Source: Hypomyces perniciosus | Lineage: Eukaryota > Ascomycota > Sordariomycetes > Hypocreales > Hypocreaceae | Direction of reading: 5' to 3' | Length of the DNA stretch: 64,000 bases | Assembly: GCA_008477525.1 (NCBI GenBank) | Contig: SPDT01000007.1 | Span: 868,001-932,000 of the forward strand | Shown here: one piece after another, positions 12,393-24,710 of the stretch | Layout: every line of letters starts with the position of its first letter | Numbering within the stretch: the stretch's first letter is position 1 | Notes under the pieces: model-generated | The model's input: only the letters and a program-made list of their open reading frames with translations | Databases searched by the model: none | Told to the model about the DNA's origin: nothing | Program-made: the position numbers and the translations under genes

Positions 12393-14146
12393 ATGAACGC
12401 CATCCGCAGAGCTTCCTTGTCCAAGCCCGAGGGCGAGGTGGGCAAGACATGGCCCGCCATTGCCATGGGCTTCTTCGTGGCCTTTGGTGGTGTTCTGTTC
12501 GGGTAAGTTTCATTCCTGAGACTCCATGAAGGCCGAACAGCCAGCTAATACAACTGACCTCGCCTCTCAGCTACGACACAGGAACCATCAGCGGTATCAT
12601 AGCTATGCGCTACTGGAAGGACCTATTCAGCACTGGGCACCGCGATGTTAATGGTCAGCTTGACATCACCACCTCCCAGGAGTCTTCCATTGTCTCCATC
12701 CTCTCTGCCGGAACATTTTTCGGTGCTCTCGCCTCGCCTTTCCTAGCCGACTTCCTTGGACGTCGTCCCGCTCTGCTGATCTCGACTTGGGTTTTCAATC
12801 TCGGTGTCGTCTTGCAGACGGTTGCTACTGCTATCCCTCTCTTCCTCGCCGGTCGCTTCTTCGCCGGCTTTGGCGTTGGTCTCATTTCTGCCCTGAGTGA
12901 GTAATCCCTTTCTCTACAATCATGTGCCTATCCACTAACAAATATCATAGTTCCTCTTTATCAGTCTGAGACTGCTCCTAAGTGGATTCGCGGTGCCATT
13001 GTTGGTGCCTACCAATTGGCCATTACCATTGGTATTCTGCTTGCTGCTGTCGTCAATAATGCCACAGCCAACCGCGATGACTCGGGCAGTTACCGAATCC
13101 CCATCGCGGTCCAGTTTGCCTGGTCCCTGATTCTGTTCCTCGGCATATTGATTCTTCCTGAGACCCCACGCTACCTGATCCGGTCCGGTAAGATGGACAA
13201 AGCCGCCCAGGCCCTGGGCAGGATCCGTCGTCTGCCTTCGGATCACCCAGTTATCGGCACTGAGCTCGGTGAGATCAAGGCTAATCTTGACTACGAGATG
13301 AGCATCAGCAAGGCATCGTATCTCGACTGCTTCAAGCCGCCCATCCTGAAGCGTCAGTTCACCGGTATGGCCCTTCAGGCTCTCCAGCAGCTGACTGGTG
13401 TCAACTTCATCTTCTACTACGGCACCAGGTTCTTCCAGAACTCTGGTGTCTCCAGTGGCTTCGTCATCTCCATGATTACATCGGCAATCAATGTTGGCTC
13501 CACCATCCCTGGCCTGTTCGCGATTGACAAATGGGGCCGTCGTCCTCTGCTACTCTTTGGCGCCATCGGCATGTGTGTGTCCCAGTTCATTGTCGGCCTG
13601 ACTGGCACCTTTTCCACCGGTCAGGACGATGATGGCGATATCTTCGTCAAGAACCTTGGCGGTGAGAAGGCTGCTGTCTCCTTTGTTTGCATTTTCATCT
13701 TCTTCTTTGCCTCCACCTGGGGTCCTCTCGCCTGGGTCGTCACCAGTGAGATCTTCCCCCTCAACACCCGCGCCAAGTCTCTCAGTATTTCCACGGCAAC
13801 CAACTGGCTCTTCAACTGGGCCATCGCCTACTCGACACCATATCTCGTCAACTACGGTGAGGGCTATGCCAATCTCCAGTCCAAGATTTTCTTCGTCTGG
13901 TTCGGCGCCTGCTTCATCTGCATTGCCTTTGTCTGGGCCTTCATCTACGAGACCAAAGGCCTCAGTCTCGAGCAGGTCGACCAGATGTATAGCGAAGTCT
14001 CCAATGCCCGCCAGTCCACCAAGTGGCAGCCCACCGATACTTGGGAGCACCACCAGAGCATTGCTCAGGAAGGTGTTGTTACGAAGGTCGCTAATGGCGA
14101 TGCCCAAGATGCGACTCACCACGAAAAGAGCAGCGAGCTGGTCTAA
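12393..14146 (+). CDS. MFS sugar (monosaccharide) transporter
   Basis: Three exons (12393-12502, 12571-12896, 12951-14146) encode about 543 aa with about 12 predicted membrane helices. Introns have GTAAGT and GTGAGT donors and join in phase. Sugar-porter signatures are visible: GYDTGTISG after TM1, FLGRRPALL in the loop after TM2-3, the IPLYQSETAP segment, PETPRYL at the end of the first half, LQQLTGVNFIFYYG in TM7, DKWGRRPLL after TM8, and ETKGLSLEQVD after TM12. These place it among plasma-membrane H+-coupled or facilitative hexose transporters of the fungal high-affinity glucose transporter group. Exact substrate cannot be read from sequence. The Met at 12393 is chosen because it yields the expected short hydrophilic N-terminus directly before TM1. 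The gene is convergent with the calpain-like gene. Confidence 0.93.
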
Positions 14147-14766
14147 ATACAAGAAAGAATTGAGACAGCCTTCGTTTTCCTCTTGCTTCAACAGAAGTAT
14201 ATGATCCACTATTTTTTCGAGGTTGGATGCAGGAGTATTTATTTAAGATTTCTTAGAGAGAGAGATGGGACAGAAAGACAATATTGACGTTTGTCATTGG
14301 TGGTTGTGGTGTATAGATGTTTGCCACGCATAGAGGAAGTGGCCCAAATTTGATAATAGGGGGGTTGCATGAAGAGGAGTTTAGCTCGTTAATATATACC
14401 CCATGTGCTTCAACACTTTGCTCTTGTTTCCTCCCACTTGAACTGACTTTCGTAATAGTATGTTTCACGTCCACTTGAGTTGAATATCTTGATCCAGCTA
14501 CCCTACAATTAAATCCCTTCTCCAGCATTTTGCTTAAATCACATTCACCAGTTCAATCCGGACAACAGAGAAGCGTAGATATACATGACAATAGTAGTAC
14601 TGAGGCGGGATTGAACTAGGTAGGTTAGGTGAGTTGAAATACGTACAGCCGTTCGAAGTTACCATCCAGCCCCATGAGTTTCCAAGCTTCATCATCAATC
14701 GTGACCAAGATCGTCATTCAACAGACTAATGCCATATCCAAGGTGGCATCAGGAGAGCCAAAAGTC
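14147..14766. other. Spacer between convergent genes
   Basis: This 620-bp A/T-rich spacer contains the 3' regions of the transporter (+) and the calpain-like gene (-). I see no gene and no notable repeat beyond short runs. Confidence 0.6.
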
Positions 14767-17752
14767 TTAGCTAGCATTACCAGCGATACTCTTCTTCCTG
14801 TCCTTCACGCCACCTTCGAGGGTTGCATCTTTGGCACTGTCATCAACGTCCAGCTCTTTGCTCTTCAGGTCCCCATTTTCCTTAACATCCTCTGTCGCCA
14901 CTGCATCGCTACCGTTGCCCTCGTCATCGTCAATGTAAAAGTTGGGTCGCACAACTTTGAGTTTGATAGGCTCCTTGTTCTTGTCCTCATCAGCTATCTT
15001 GTAGTAGACTCGCAGCCCGATGACGGCAACGGCATTCCACGGATCCTTCTCGAATTCATCAAGCTCATCCTCAAATATCGGTGATGCAGGCGGAGTTTCT
15101 GAGCCCCTTTTTAGTTGATTGCACACCGACTCGGCTTGCAGAGCTAGCTCTCGCTCGGAGAGATCGGATAACGGGGAGAGGCTCTCAAGGTCGTCATCGC
15201 TCTCGGACTCGCAATTTTGTGTGCCATTTACTAGCACACTCAGAGGAGGCGGTTTACGCTTCTGGTCCTTGTCTTCTTGCTTCGGGGGCTCGATAGTCGC
15301 GGCAGTTGGCTCAGCCCCAGATGTTCCCCGGGCATCAAGCGAATCTGTGGGCTTGGAAGTTTCCTGCGATTTGCCCCCTTCTCCATTGCCATTAACAACT
15401 TCCGCGGAGCTTTCAGTCTTATCGCCGGTCTCTGGTTTAGTATCCATTTCAGACTCAGCCATGGCTTGCTTTGCCCTTTTCTCTGCTGCCTTAGCCCTTC
15501 GCTTCTCCTTTCTTCTTAGGACTGTCTTTTGATCTCTCTCAAACTGCTTCATCTTCAGGTAGTACTCGTCTTTCCGCTGAGAGATGATCTTTCCCTTGAT
15601 CTCCTTTAGTTCCTTGTCCTTGATACGCTTCTCACGTGCCTTTTTGGCTGCCTTTTCCTCGGGAGTTTCCACTACCCTACCTTTGCTGTGTGCAAGATCG
15701 TACGCAAGTCCAATACGTGTGAGCTTTTCTCGCCTGTCTTTGGCATTATCGCGTATGACCTTTTCAATGGGTAGTGTCTTTTCGTACCGAGCGGCATCAA
15801 TCCTGATACGGACATCGTATTCACCCGCTTCCAGTTCCAGCTCGACGTTTACCGAACGTCTCATGCGGTACGGTGCTTGGCTTCGGACGAGGTAGTCTTC
15901 ATGGCCGGCCTTGTGAAGACGAAAGGCGAGCTCAAACCTGTATTGACCTTGTAGACCGCGGAAGTATCGGTCATCAAGCTGTGCCAAGACGATGACAACG
16001 GGGCCCGGCTTGGATATGGTCAGAGAGAAATGGGTGTCGTGGTAGTCTAGCATCCAGGGAACGTCGACTGTGGTCCAAATCTGGGACACACGCCAGTCAT
16101 CGCCAAAGAGACGGGTTCTCTCGAACGCCTGATACTTTTGTAGAAGATCATCGTATGCTATCCAGAAGTCACCATCGTCACCGAATCGATGACCCAATTT
16201 CTCGAGCCATTCAGGGGTCCACTCCTTGGAACCGTCACCTGTGAAGCCATTAGGATTTCACTGCGATCGAAGGGTCAAATAAGGAAATAGAACTTACTCC
16301 AGGGGCCCTTCCATTCGCCTTTACCCCACGGATTCTTCAGACGAAGAAGGCGCATCCCGTCAATCTCAACAGCTTTCTGAATGGAATAGGCGTGAAGCTC
16401 CATGATTCCTTTCCTCTCTCCCCAGTTCAGTCCCCAGACACCAGTGCTACAACCGAAGAGAAAGTCTTGGTTGACCTTGAGGAGTTCCTCCTTCCAGAAG
16501 TATTCCTGCCGATATGTCAGAACTGTGACTAACTGCAGTCTATGATTAGAATGAATAAAGGTCTTACCTTGTCCAGAATATCAGTGGTGAAAACCTCTGA
16601 TGTGACGCCTCCAGTAAGATCCTCGATGCCCTCGCCCCCGAAGCCACCCTCGATAGCCGCATAGTCACCGTGTGCCTTGGCATAGCACTTCTCGAGGAGC
16701 GGCAACCAAGTTTCCTGAGGGTGCTGACATTGAGCAAAATAGAGAGCACTGCTGTTGGATTGGTAGAGTTTCCGATAGGCTTCTTCTGGGTTGGTGCGTT
16801 CGAGCTCATCAAAGAGAACTCGTTCCCAGTGCTTCTCGTCGTAGTCCGATTTAGTAAGAAAAAGCTTCAACGCATTGGTGTTAGCAGGATCACACAATAT
16901 GCCAGGGGAATATCTGGGGAAGAGGCATACAAAGTCATCAACAATCTCGGAAATCCACTCGCCGTCCCGATGGAAGACGAAGCCATAGACTCCAACATCC
17001 TGATCATGAGCCACACAGAGTTTCTCAATCAGTCCCTTTTTGTTACTCAGTGTACACAGAGCCGCCATAAGCCAACAGTCGCCATCCCTCCCCTGCCTCA
17101 CGTCATTAGCAGTGGGACCCTCGATGTAAAACTGCGGCGAATCAAAAATCTCATTAACACGCTTGGCACTACGCGGGCGGAATTCCCTCCCAGGGGGATC
17201 AACGTCCTCTACGCTGGAGAGAGACTCGAGACAATCACGGCGGCCCAGTTTGAGGTCGGACTCAAGGTCGAAGTGCGGATCTCGATACTTCTTGTTGACT
17301 CGCCGACACTCCTTGACAATCTTTTCGACTTTGGCTCGGCACATAGCCGCTGCGGTGTCGTAGGATGCTTGAGTGGTCGTGGATGAAGATGCGGCTTTGG
17401 CGCTCTTTCTGGCGACCCTGGCAGCGTATGGATTCTGAGGAATTACAGTAGTAGCTAAGTAAACAACATATCAGCATGTTATTCTCTTTTGTATACAAGT
17501 GTGTATGCACCACCCCCTACCTTTGCCAGGAGCCTTGGTCGTGAACTTGGCCCAAAAGTCATCGATGATGTCCTGAGGCGTCTGCTGCTTCACAACCTTC
17601 CTCCCTTGCACAGACGGAGATGCCTGAGGTGCCATGATGAGGTTTGCAGACCCCTTTGACGAACGGCGACGGGCAGAGTTCCGACTCTGATTGCTGGCCC
17701 CGGAGAGAACGCTGTCCATGTCGCCGTCGATATCAAAGCCGTTGATCGACAT
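14767..17752 (-). CDS. Calpain-like cysteine protease
   Basis: Four exons on the minus strand (17752-17521, 17454-16568, 16505-16298, 16238-14767) encode about 932 aa. All three introns rejoin a continuous calpain fold. The catalytic triad is intact: Cys204 in GRDGDCWLMAAL, His411 in GIMELHAYS, Asn431 in LKNPWG. The protease core (about residues 140-480) is followed by a C2-like calpain domain III (about 510-640, with PGPVVIVLAQLDDRYFRG) and a highly charged Lys/Glu-rich, probably disordered or coiled tail of about 280 residues. Calpains are cytosolic thiol proteases, often Ca2+-regulated. I see neither EF-hands nor an N-terminal MIT domain, so it is not the pH-signalling protease PalB/Rim13. 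The physiological substrate is unknown. Confidence 0.92.
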
Positions 17753-18446
17753 AATGGAGGAGCAATTGCAAGACGGAACAGCGTAGCACTACCAGCAAAG
17801 ATAGCTCCTTCTACGGTTTCTTGGATGAGAAACAATCTGGCTCCTTCTTCAGAGCCCCAGGCGCGGCTCTTCAAGTATATATGTAGAGGGAAACTGAGGT
17901 GCTAGGGTAGGCAAGTCAGTAATAGTTCGGGTCCTCCAGCAGTTCTGTTGTCTGCCACATACATCGCGGGGGCCAAAATGAGTCAATTATGAATCAAAGA
18001 CTAGTCCTTCTGCGCCGCCAGTTGGTAGTGAGAGGTTGCTCGCTATTAATGCTTGGACAAATGAATTTAGACGAAGGATTCTGATTCCACACACCCCCGC
18101 CTCATGAACTGGTGTCTCAGAAACCGTAGCCAGCAAGGAAGAATAATTCAACAGGGAGATATTTGATGGAGCGAGATCAGGAGAGACATTTCCTAGAGGT
18201 TTGTGAGGCATTCATATAGGTGATGATATATATGAGGAGAAAGAAGAGGAGGCGGCGAATTATCAGGATTCAGCCTTGAGGATACACGTTGTCACACATG
18301 ATTCCAAATACGGTACGTAGATACATACAACAACATGGACACTAATACTACAATGCACCTCAGCCTCATAAGGCGGACTCACCTGCAGCCCTGCTGATCT
18401 TGGTGCTACAACTACCAACCAACAAGTTCGCCGTTTCGTAAACGGC

Positions 18447-18470
18447 CAGCAGCCGCAGCAGCCGCAGCAG
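18447..18470. repeat. CAGCAGCCG minisatellite, about 2.7 copies
   Basis: A perfect 9-bp unit, CAGCAGCCG, repeats in tandem in noncoding DNA. Composition resembles coding Gln/Pro repeats, but no gene spans it. Confidence 0.8.
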
Positions 18471-18858
18471 CTAAAGCGGCTTATATTCACATTGGGCCTA
18501 GCTGGTTCTTGTCCTCCTTTCTGGGCGCTATTCATTGGGACCAGGTGTGGTTACACTGCAGCCAACAAGGACAAGGTCCATTTCCACTACTACGCAGTTG
18601 CGGAGTACTTCGTAAGGCATGTTATCTCGGAAACCGAGTATGAAGCGCTCGGGATATCTATGGAATATGGAACTTGACAGTTTGGATATCTACTCATCGA
18701 GTTGGTCTGCAGCTAACAGTCAGTAGCACTCGAACGTTGGATAGCAAATAGAATCATCGGGTGCCTCCAAAATCGGACATCTTACCTATAGGCCGTAGAC
18801 TCTTTCTCAGATGGCCTATTGCTCTCGAGGACCTTGTATGAGTCTCAAGAGCCATCGG

Positions 18859-18874
18859 ACACACACACACACAC
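18859..18874. repeat. (AC)8 microsatellite
   Basis: A perfect AC dinucleotide run in intergenic sequence. Confidence 0.85.
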
Positions 18875-20115
18875 AACTACAGGTGCTCACACCTACACGC
18901 GGCATCATTAGTCGCTGCCGCCTTCACCATCTTGAGGACTCGTGACTGATTTCTTCTTCATCTTCCTCTTCTGCGCCACTCCACTTGTCATATGTTACTT
19001 TACCATTGCATCCCCCGCATCTCCCAACAACTCTCATCTGCTCCGGCAGCCACGCCAGCCACTCCGAGCACAGGCGACGCCATGCCCTTGCTCCCTTTTC
19101 CTTGTCAGTCTTGGGACGTATCCCCGTGCCGCGCAGTCCTGAACCGTGCAGCTTCCATCCTCTCAACATCCTCAGTCTTCCACTCTTCAAAACGTCCTGT
19201 TTTGCACCGCCTTCGCGCGCGAGCGCACACATATGCTCCATGATCAATGGCTGTTGCTGTTGCCACCATCGCCGCCGCTCGCCCTTTGCAGTTGTTGCAC
19301 AACTCTTCACAGCAGGCCCTGCAACGAGTGGCCTTGCAACAACACTATCTTGTCTTGTCCGCAGCCTCGCCGAGCAGCGTCGCTGTTTCCAAGCTCATCA
19401 CAACAACACACACAGCCTCACGGGTATATCCATCGCATGTGCCTAAAGTCTTAAGTCGTCAAGAGCCACGTGACAGTGTCTGTCGTTCGTTCCAGTCCGT
19501 AATACGTAGGTAGTTCCGAGGGATGTGATCCAAAGTCATTTCGATGAAAGTCGTATGCCCAGGAACCATTTGAGAGACCCATGAGTAGCCAAGGGTCCCT
19601 ACAAACTAGGTCTTCTTTTTAAGGAGAGAAAATGTGTAAGAAAGAAAATATTGACTTTTCCGATGCCGCCGCCGCCTTTGTTGTTTTGCTTATTCCTTGC
19701 CTTGTCATATGTAGGAGGGGGGCCGTTGGAGAGATTCTTGTTTGCCGTCGTTTTCATAGTACGAAAAAACGATGGCATCTCGATGAGAACATTGGGTGCA
19801 GTATGAATCGAGGTGGACCGAAGACTCTGTCCAAAAGTCGATGATGAAGAAATGTTGCGAACCATCCATTGAAAGAGAGGGGTGAATAGGAGAACCGAAA
19901 TCAAGGAAACATGGTGGAATAATGTGCAACGCGATTGTGTGTGTGTCGACCCGAGAATAAGAAAACGTAGCAAAAGCAGGTAAGGAGACCTAGGACCTCT
20001 CCCACGTTGTGCAGGAAAGTTTCCTAGGCGTGCGTATGTCTGTCCTCCCGACCCCTACGCCTTGCAAAGAGCTGGCTGGGGGACGGATTTGGACAGACGG
20101 GATGTCCACTCTCGT

Positions 20116-20990
20116 CTATGCAACTGGCGCAATGGGAGCCACGGCAGCAGCCGCCACGTTGCCCAGGTCAACAACCTCGTTATTGATCTCGTTGTTGGCG
20201 TTCTTCTGGGGGCAATCGCGTGAGATGTGGCCAGCCTCGCCACACTGGTAGCAGGTCTTGCCGGCGGTGTTCAGCGGGCCACCGTTGGGGGCAGTGCAGT
20301 CCCTGGAAATGTGGCCCAGCTTGCCGCACGCATAGCACTTCATGGCCTGGGCCTGGCAGTCGCGGGCAAAGTGGTTAGGGCCACCGCACTTGTAGCAGGT
20401 AGCGGGACGAGGGCCGTTGGCAAAGCCGCCCCGTCCGGCATAGCCATTCACGAATCCGCCTCGGCCCATGGGGGCACCACGGCCCACACCGGCGTTGACG
20501 GGGTTAGGGCAAGCGCGCTACACGCCATATATTAGTATTCCAAGCGCTTAGCACGAAGTAGAAGCTCTGGATGATAGAAAAACAAAACATACAGCCAAGT
20601 GGCCAGGCTGGCCACAGTTGTAGCAGCGGCCGCTAGTGGCGGTGCCGCTCAGGCGCAGGGTAGGGCAGTCGGCCTGGACATGGCCGAGTCCCTGGCAGTG
20701 ATAGCACTGCTTGGCCTCAGTAGAGCGTGGGAGAGGGCAGCCGTTGGACTCGTGACCTATTGGGCGCATCTTGTCAGAATCATTCACGGAAAAGCCACTT
20801 CAAACTGTCGTCGAAAAGTCATACCTGGCTGCTTGCCTGAAGAGCGAGTCAGTTAGTCTTGTCTATCCGTATCCATTTGCAGGGGAATGCACATACAGTT
20901 GTAGCAGAGTCGCTCGGCGGAGGAGCAAACCTCAGCATAGTGGCCAACGTTGCCACACTTGTAGCAAGCACGACGAGAGAGAGAAGACAT
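20116..20990 (-). CDS. GIS2: CCHC zinc-knuckle nucleic-acid-binding protein, Gis2/CNBP type
   Basis: Four exons on the minus strand (20990-20897, 20836-20825, 20756-20593, 20517-20116) encode about 223 aa. Seven CX2CX4HX4C zinc knuckles are seen in order: CYKCGNVGHYAEVC, CYNCKQPGHESNGC, CYHCQGLGHVQADC, CYNCGQPGHLARAC, CYKCGGPNHFARDC, CYACGKLGHISRDC and CYQCGEAGHISRDC. Gly/Arg-rich (GRGGF) sequence separates knuckles 4 and 5. This is the layout of Gis2/Byr3/CNBP proteins, which bind G-rich single-stranded nucleic acid, associate with translating mRNAs and enter stress granules. The second exon is only 12 nt, but it completes knuckle 2 and is needed for phase. Branch sites ACTAAC, CTGAC and TACTAAT support the introns. 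Confidence 0.95.
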
Positions 20991-23446
20991 TGTGATGAGC
21001 GGTAATCCTAGATAGACATGGTCAGCAATGACATCCCCAATACAAACTTGTTAAGTCGACAATGCCAACAAATGCCTATTGCCCAACCGCTATTCAACGT
21101 CGGGACTGCCTTCGCTCGCGTCGGGGTAGACCGGATGATAATGCCTGGGAAGCCTTGCGGGTCCGTGTTAAATTCCCGCGGAAAAAAATTCCCTCGTCTT
21201 GATGATGCCCTGGGCAACAACAGACCAACGGATTGGAGAAAAGAATCGCGGCTGAGAGAATCATGAATACGCCTGGAGAGTGGTGCGCCGTTTTCACAAG
21301 TCAATGGGCAGAGGCCGACGCCCAGTACGTAAATTAACATCGGGGTTGTCTTGTTGGCGCGAGACTGAGGCGGCGACGCAATGGTTAAGCCATAGTCGAG
21401 TGCACCTAATCACATGGTGACACATCAAGTCGATGCGCTGATTCTAGCTCGTGATTGCGAGTCGTAATGTCGTGTCAAACGAGAATGCAGGCATGGGTTC
21501 GTGCTCGGTGATAAGCCGTTCATGGCACGGCACTTTCCAGACAGTTGATTGCTCTCTTTCCAAAGCGGATTGGCGAGGATCCGAGATAGATGCGATTCTC
21601 AGTCGCCTGTTGCGCAAAGTCCAGGGATTGGCTGGCCATCATCATAGAGAGAGAGGGTTCTTGGGGTCGGCATCGCACGGTGTTGCTCGGGTCGCACACG
21701 GCGCAAATCCCACTTGGCGCTCCGGTTCGTAGTCGAGAAATTGTCGCGATAGCCGGGCCGCGAGCGCGCAACCAGAAATCCGTACCAGGCCGAAGGACAA
21801 GGCAAATCGCGATCCCAACTTCCACAAAAAAGAGGTCGCAGAACCCCGAGCGCGCGTGAGACGGACGATCGAAAAAGGGCGCAAGGGCAACAGAGGGGAG
21901 ACACGGCCGAGCGCGCAAACGAACGAAACACACGAAAAACGAGCCGAATTGTTTGTGGGCAAATACACACCTGTTTTTTTCCTTTCGAAATTTTTCAATG
22001 GGATATCGATTCGTTAAGCTTCCGGCTACTGCGACAACAACGGCGAACGTCCACCAACGGATCCGTGGGTTTCTTTCCTGCAGAAGGCGAAAAATTTTCT
22101 TGTGGACGAGTTTTTTTTCCACTTCAGTTTGGAGGGAAGAAAGAGGGAGGAGAGGGAGTGGAGCGAAGTGTGTGTGTGCGAGGGCGAGGGAGGAGGGGAT
22201 AAGCGCACGATGCCAATGCCTACTCCTACTCGTACCTAGCAGGTGGTGCTCAATCAATCGATTGTCCGGTGCGTGTGCCCGTTAGAAAGCGGCCCAGCGC
22301 GCGTGCAGGCGGTCCTGCGGCCTTTGGAGTCACTGGATTGGCCCCCCCATCTGTTGCGCTTCAGGGCTCCCCCTCCCCCCACCAGTCGGGCCCTTGGAGG
22401 GGTACTTTGCCACAGGCCGAGATTGTCATCTGCATGCAAGGCCACTACCTTCTGGGTACCTGTGGACAATAGAAATATGCACCTATGTTTCAAGTATCTC
22501 ATCTGTACTGGTCCTTCTTCTTCCGGACTAGCAGCCGCGCTCCCCAAGTTCCAAGCTCGACCATCCATCTGCCCCCCGTGATCACTTGTTAGTGCGCAGG
22601 CAACGTGTCTAGAATCCGAGTTATTATTTAGCACACGCACCACCACGGCGTCAAAGGCATGGGGGAGTCTTGTTGGCACTGCTCCGTACGGCGTATCCGT
22701 TTCGAAGCCACTAAGCCAGGCTCTCAACCTAGCAGCCTGCCCGGAGCCATCTGTCCGAGTCTAACAGTGTCTCCGGAGGTTTTCTTATGTACGAAATAGT
22801 AATCTGTCGTTCGTATTAGCTTCGTCTCCAAGCGGTCCTCCTCCGGATGGCTGAGACAGATTCTGAATATTGACGTTGAACAAATGCCAGACCATAGACC
22901 GTTGGTATCCATCATATATCATTTACATTCATACATACAATATGCGCCTCGCCGGCCAATCAACAGTCCTGCAAACGCTGGAAAGGGAACAAGCCAAGTG
23001 CTTGACTGGGATGCATAATTTCTTTTTTTTACCAGACCCTTTTTGCATGAAGAGGGGAAAGGAGGGACCACAGAAACATGACAACTGTGTAATCTTTCCC
23101 CCACCAAAAGCCCTTCATGCAGGACAGACATCTATCTATCTTAACATGGTGAAGAAAGACTAGAACAAAAGGTCTATGGTGCCTCAAGGCCATTAATTGA
23201 TTCAATAATAGTCAAATGATGAAAATAACAGGGCTCTTTTTACTCTTTTTGTACCGAGTACGACAATGCCTCTGTGGTCCCTGTTCGTGTGGTTGTTGGG
23301 TGGCTGCCTATTGGAGATCCCCCGCCTGCACGGACACTTTGCAAGACTCCCTGTCTATGTGGGCCAATGGCTAACGACCTCATTATGATTATGGTAACAA
23401 TATGGGCCTGTTTGTTTATTACTGGTATTTCTAGGTCCCTCCCTCA
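20991..23446. other. 2.5-kb intergenic region
   Basis: No supportable gene. It contains the GIS2 upstream region (GC-rich and purine-rich between about 21.6 and 22.2 kb, with long unlikely frames on both strands) and the 3' region of the membrane protein gene. The 245-codon minus-strand frame at 21520-22257 looks like compositional noise. Confidence 0.5.
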
Positions 23447-24710
23447 TCATTGCGGAGGCGGCTGGCCAAGCCTTCCGGCCTCCGAAGGGTGTAGTACTAC
23501 TGGTTGTGGCACCTCAACTGGCGGCGCAACTGACCGAGGAGCAGCATCTACCACATACGATACCCCGTCCTCAGAAATGTATGAAGGCGGCCTGGGTCCT
23601 GGCATTTCGGACTGGGGCATGGCATCCGCAGCTTCATTCCGTTGCCAAAATAGCCGGTTCGGGTCCACGCGCTGTTCTCTCGTCAGTCCAAGTTAAGCCG
23701 TGAGTCAACCGAGCTTCTCTCTACTTACCACACTCTCTCGCCAAAGACCATACGCAGGCGGCTTTGTCTTTGCTGTTTCGCTCTCAACCCCTGCGGCCTC
23801 TTCGTCTTGAACCATAACAACCCGGATCGGCGTCCGTGGAATTGCATAACCCCGGGGATCCATTGAGCTCTCCAGTCCATTACCCCTGATGCGATCTCTT
23901 CGGATAGCAAGGACGAATAATCGGATGATACAATAACAGAAAAAAACAGCTGCCATGAGAATGATGAGAATCATCATGATGTTCAACTCGCTTACAACAA
24001 CATTTCTCGATAGTGTCAGACCCAGATCTTTGTCGTGTTAGCAACTTGGGCCGCTTCCACAGAGGGGTGAGAGATCCTTTGTATTTCAACTTACATACTG
24101 CCAGCAGCAGGGCGACAAAGAGACCCGACACGAAGCACTGGACAAGCTGAGCACGGATGAGTCTTGATTTGACCCACGGAAAACAGAACAGGAAGCGCTT
24201 CGGCGGCTTTCTCCTGCCTCGCCGGCCGTGAATCCGGGCATCTCCAGTCCGCTGTGATCCGGGGTTGCTTGTTCCGCTTGCCATGGGTTGAGTTGCTCCT
24301 CCGACCCCAGGTCCCGGACCAATGCCGTTACTTGCTAGCACCGCTGTCTCGGGAATGCTGGGTATAGCCCCCAATTGCACCAACACCGACACTGGTCTTC
24401 CATTGGGCGTCATATAAAAAGATGGTTGATTCAATCGATTGCGAGAAACTTCTGGTGTCTTCGGGCCCTCTAACCCTACCCCCTCGGGTCCGCCCCCAGA
24501 TGTGTCGCTTCCTCCCCCCAACATCAGTCGTGATAGCCTAAGCTGCCGTTGCGAACTCTCTGTGTTGTCGGGATTGTTTTCTCGCATTTCAACTTGTTCG
24601 GTTGCTGGTTGACTCTGTGCTCCCCCCTCTGTATTGCTCCCACGTCTTTCTAGCCGGGCTCTTCGAATGAGATCAGCACGAAGACGTTCCATCCTCCTTT
24701 CATCAGCCAT
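23447..24710 (-). CDS. Conserved-looking two-TM membrane protein, function unknown
   Basis: Three exons on the minus strand (24710-24095, 24027-23729, 23671-23447) encode about 379 aa. The first 165 residues are hydrophilic and Ser/Gly/Pro-rich, ending in a basic patch (GRRGRRKPPKR). TM1 spans about 189-211 (LVQCFVSGLFVALLLAVYLGL) and TM2 about 222-246 (MMILIILMAAVFFCYCIIRL), joined by a short loop. The C-terminal tail is Pro-rich with PPAYG and PPSY motifs of the type bound by WW domains or arrestin-adaptor/Rsp5 systems (inference). The exon join restores a continuous hydrophobic hairpin. I do not recognise a named family. The protein could be an endomembrane or plasma-membrane protein with both termini cytosolic. 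Confidence 0.8.

Larger units (their letters stand above)
17753..20115. other. 2.4-kb intergenic region
   Basis: I see no supportable gene. The region holds the calpain-like gene promoter near 17.8 kb, a CAGCAGCCG tandem array (18447-18470), an (AC)8 microsatellite (about 18859-18874) and one GTACTTCGTA motif (18605-18614). The section just above 20115 is the 3' UTR of the zinc-knuckle gene. Confidence 0.55.

Noticed and set aside
21520..22257. 245-codon minus-strand frame upstream of GIS2
   Set aside because: Composition is erratic, several other frames are open in the same GC-rich stretch, no domain is seen and there is no convincing ATG context.
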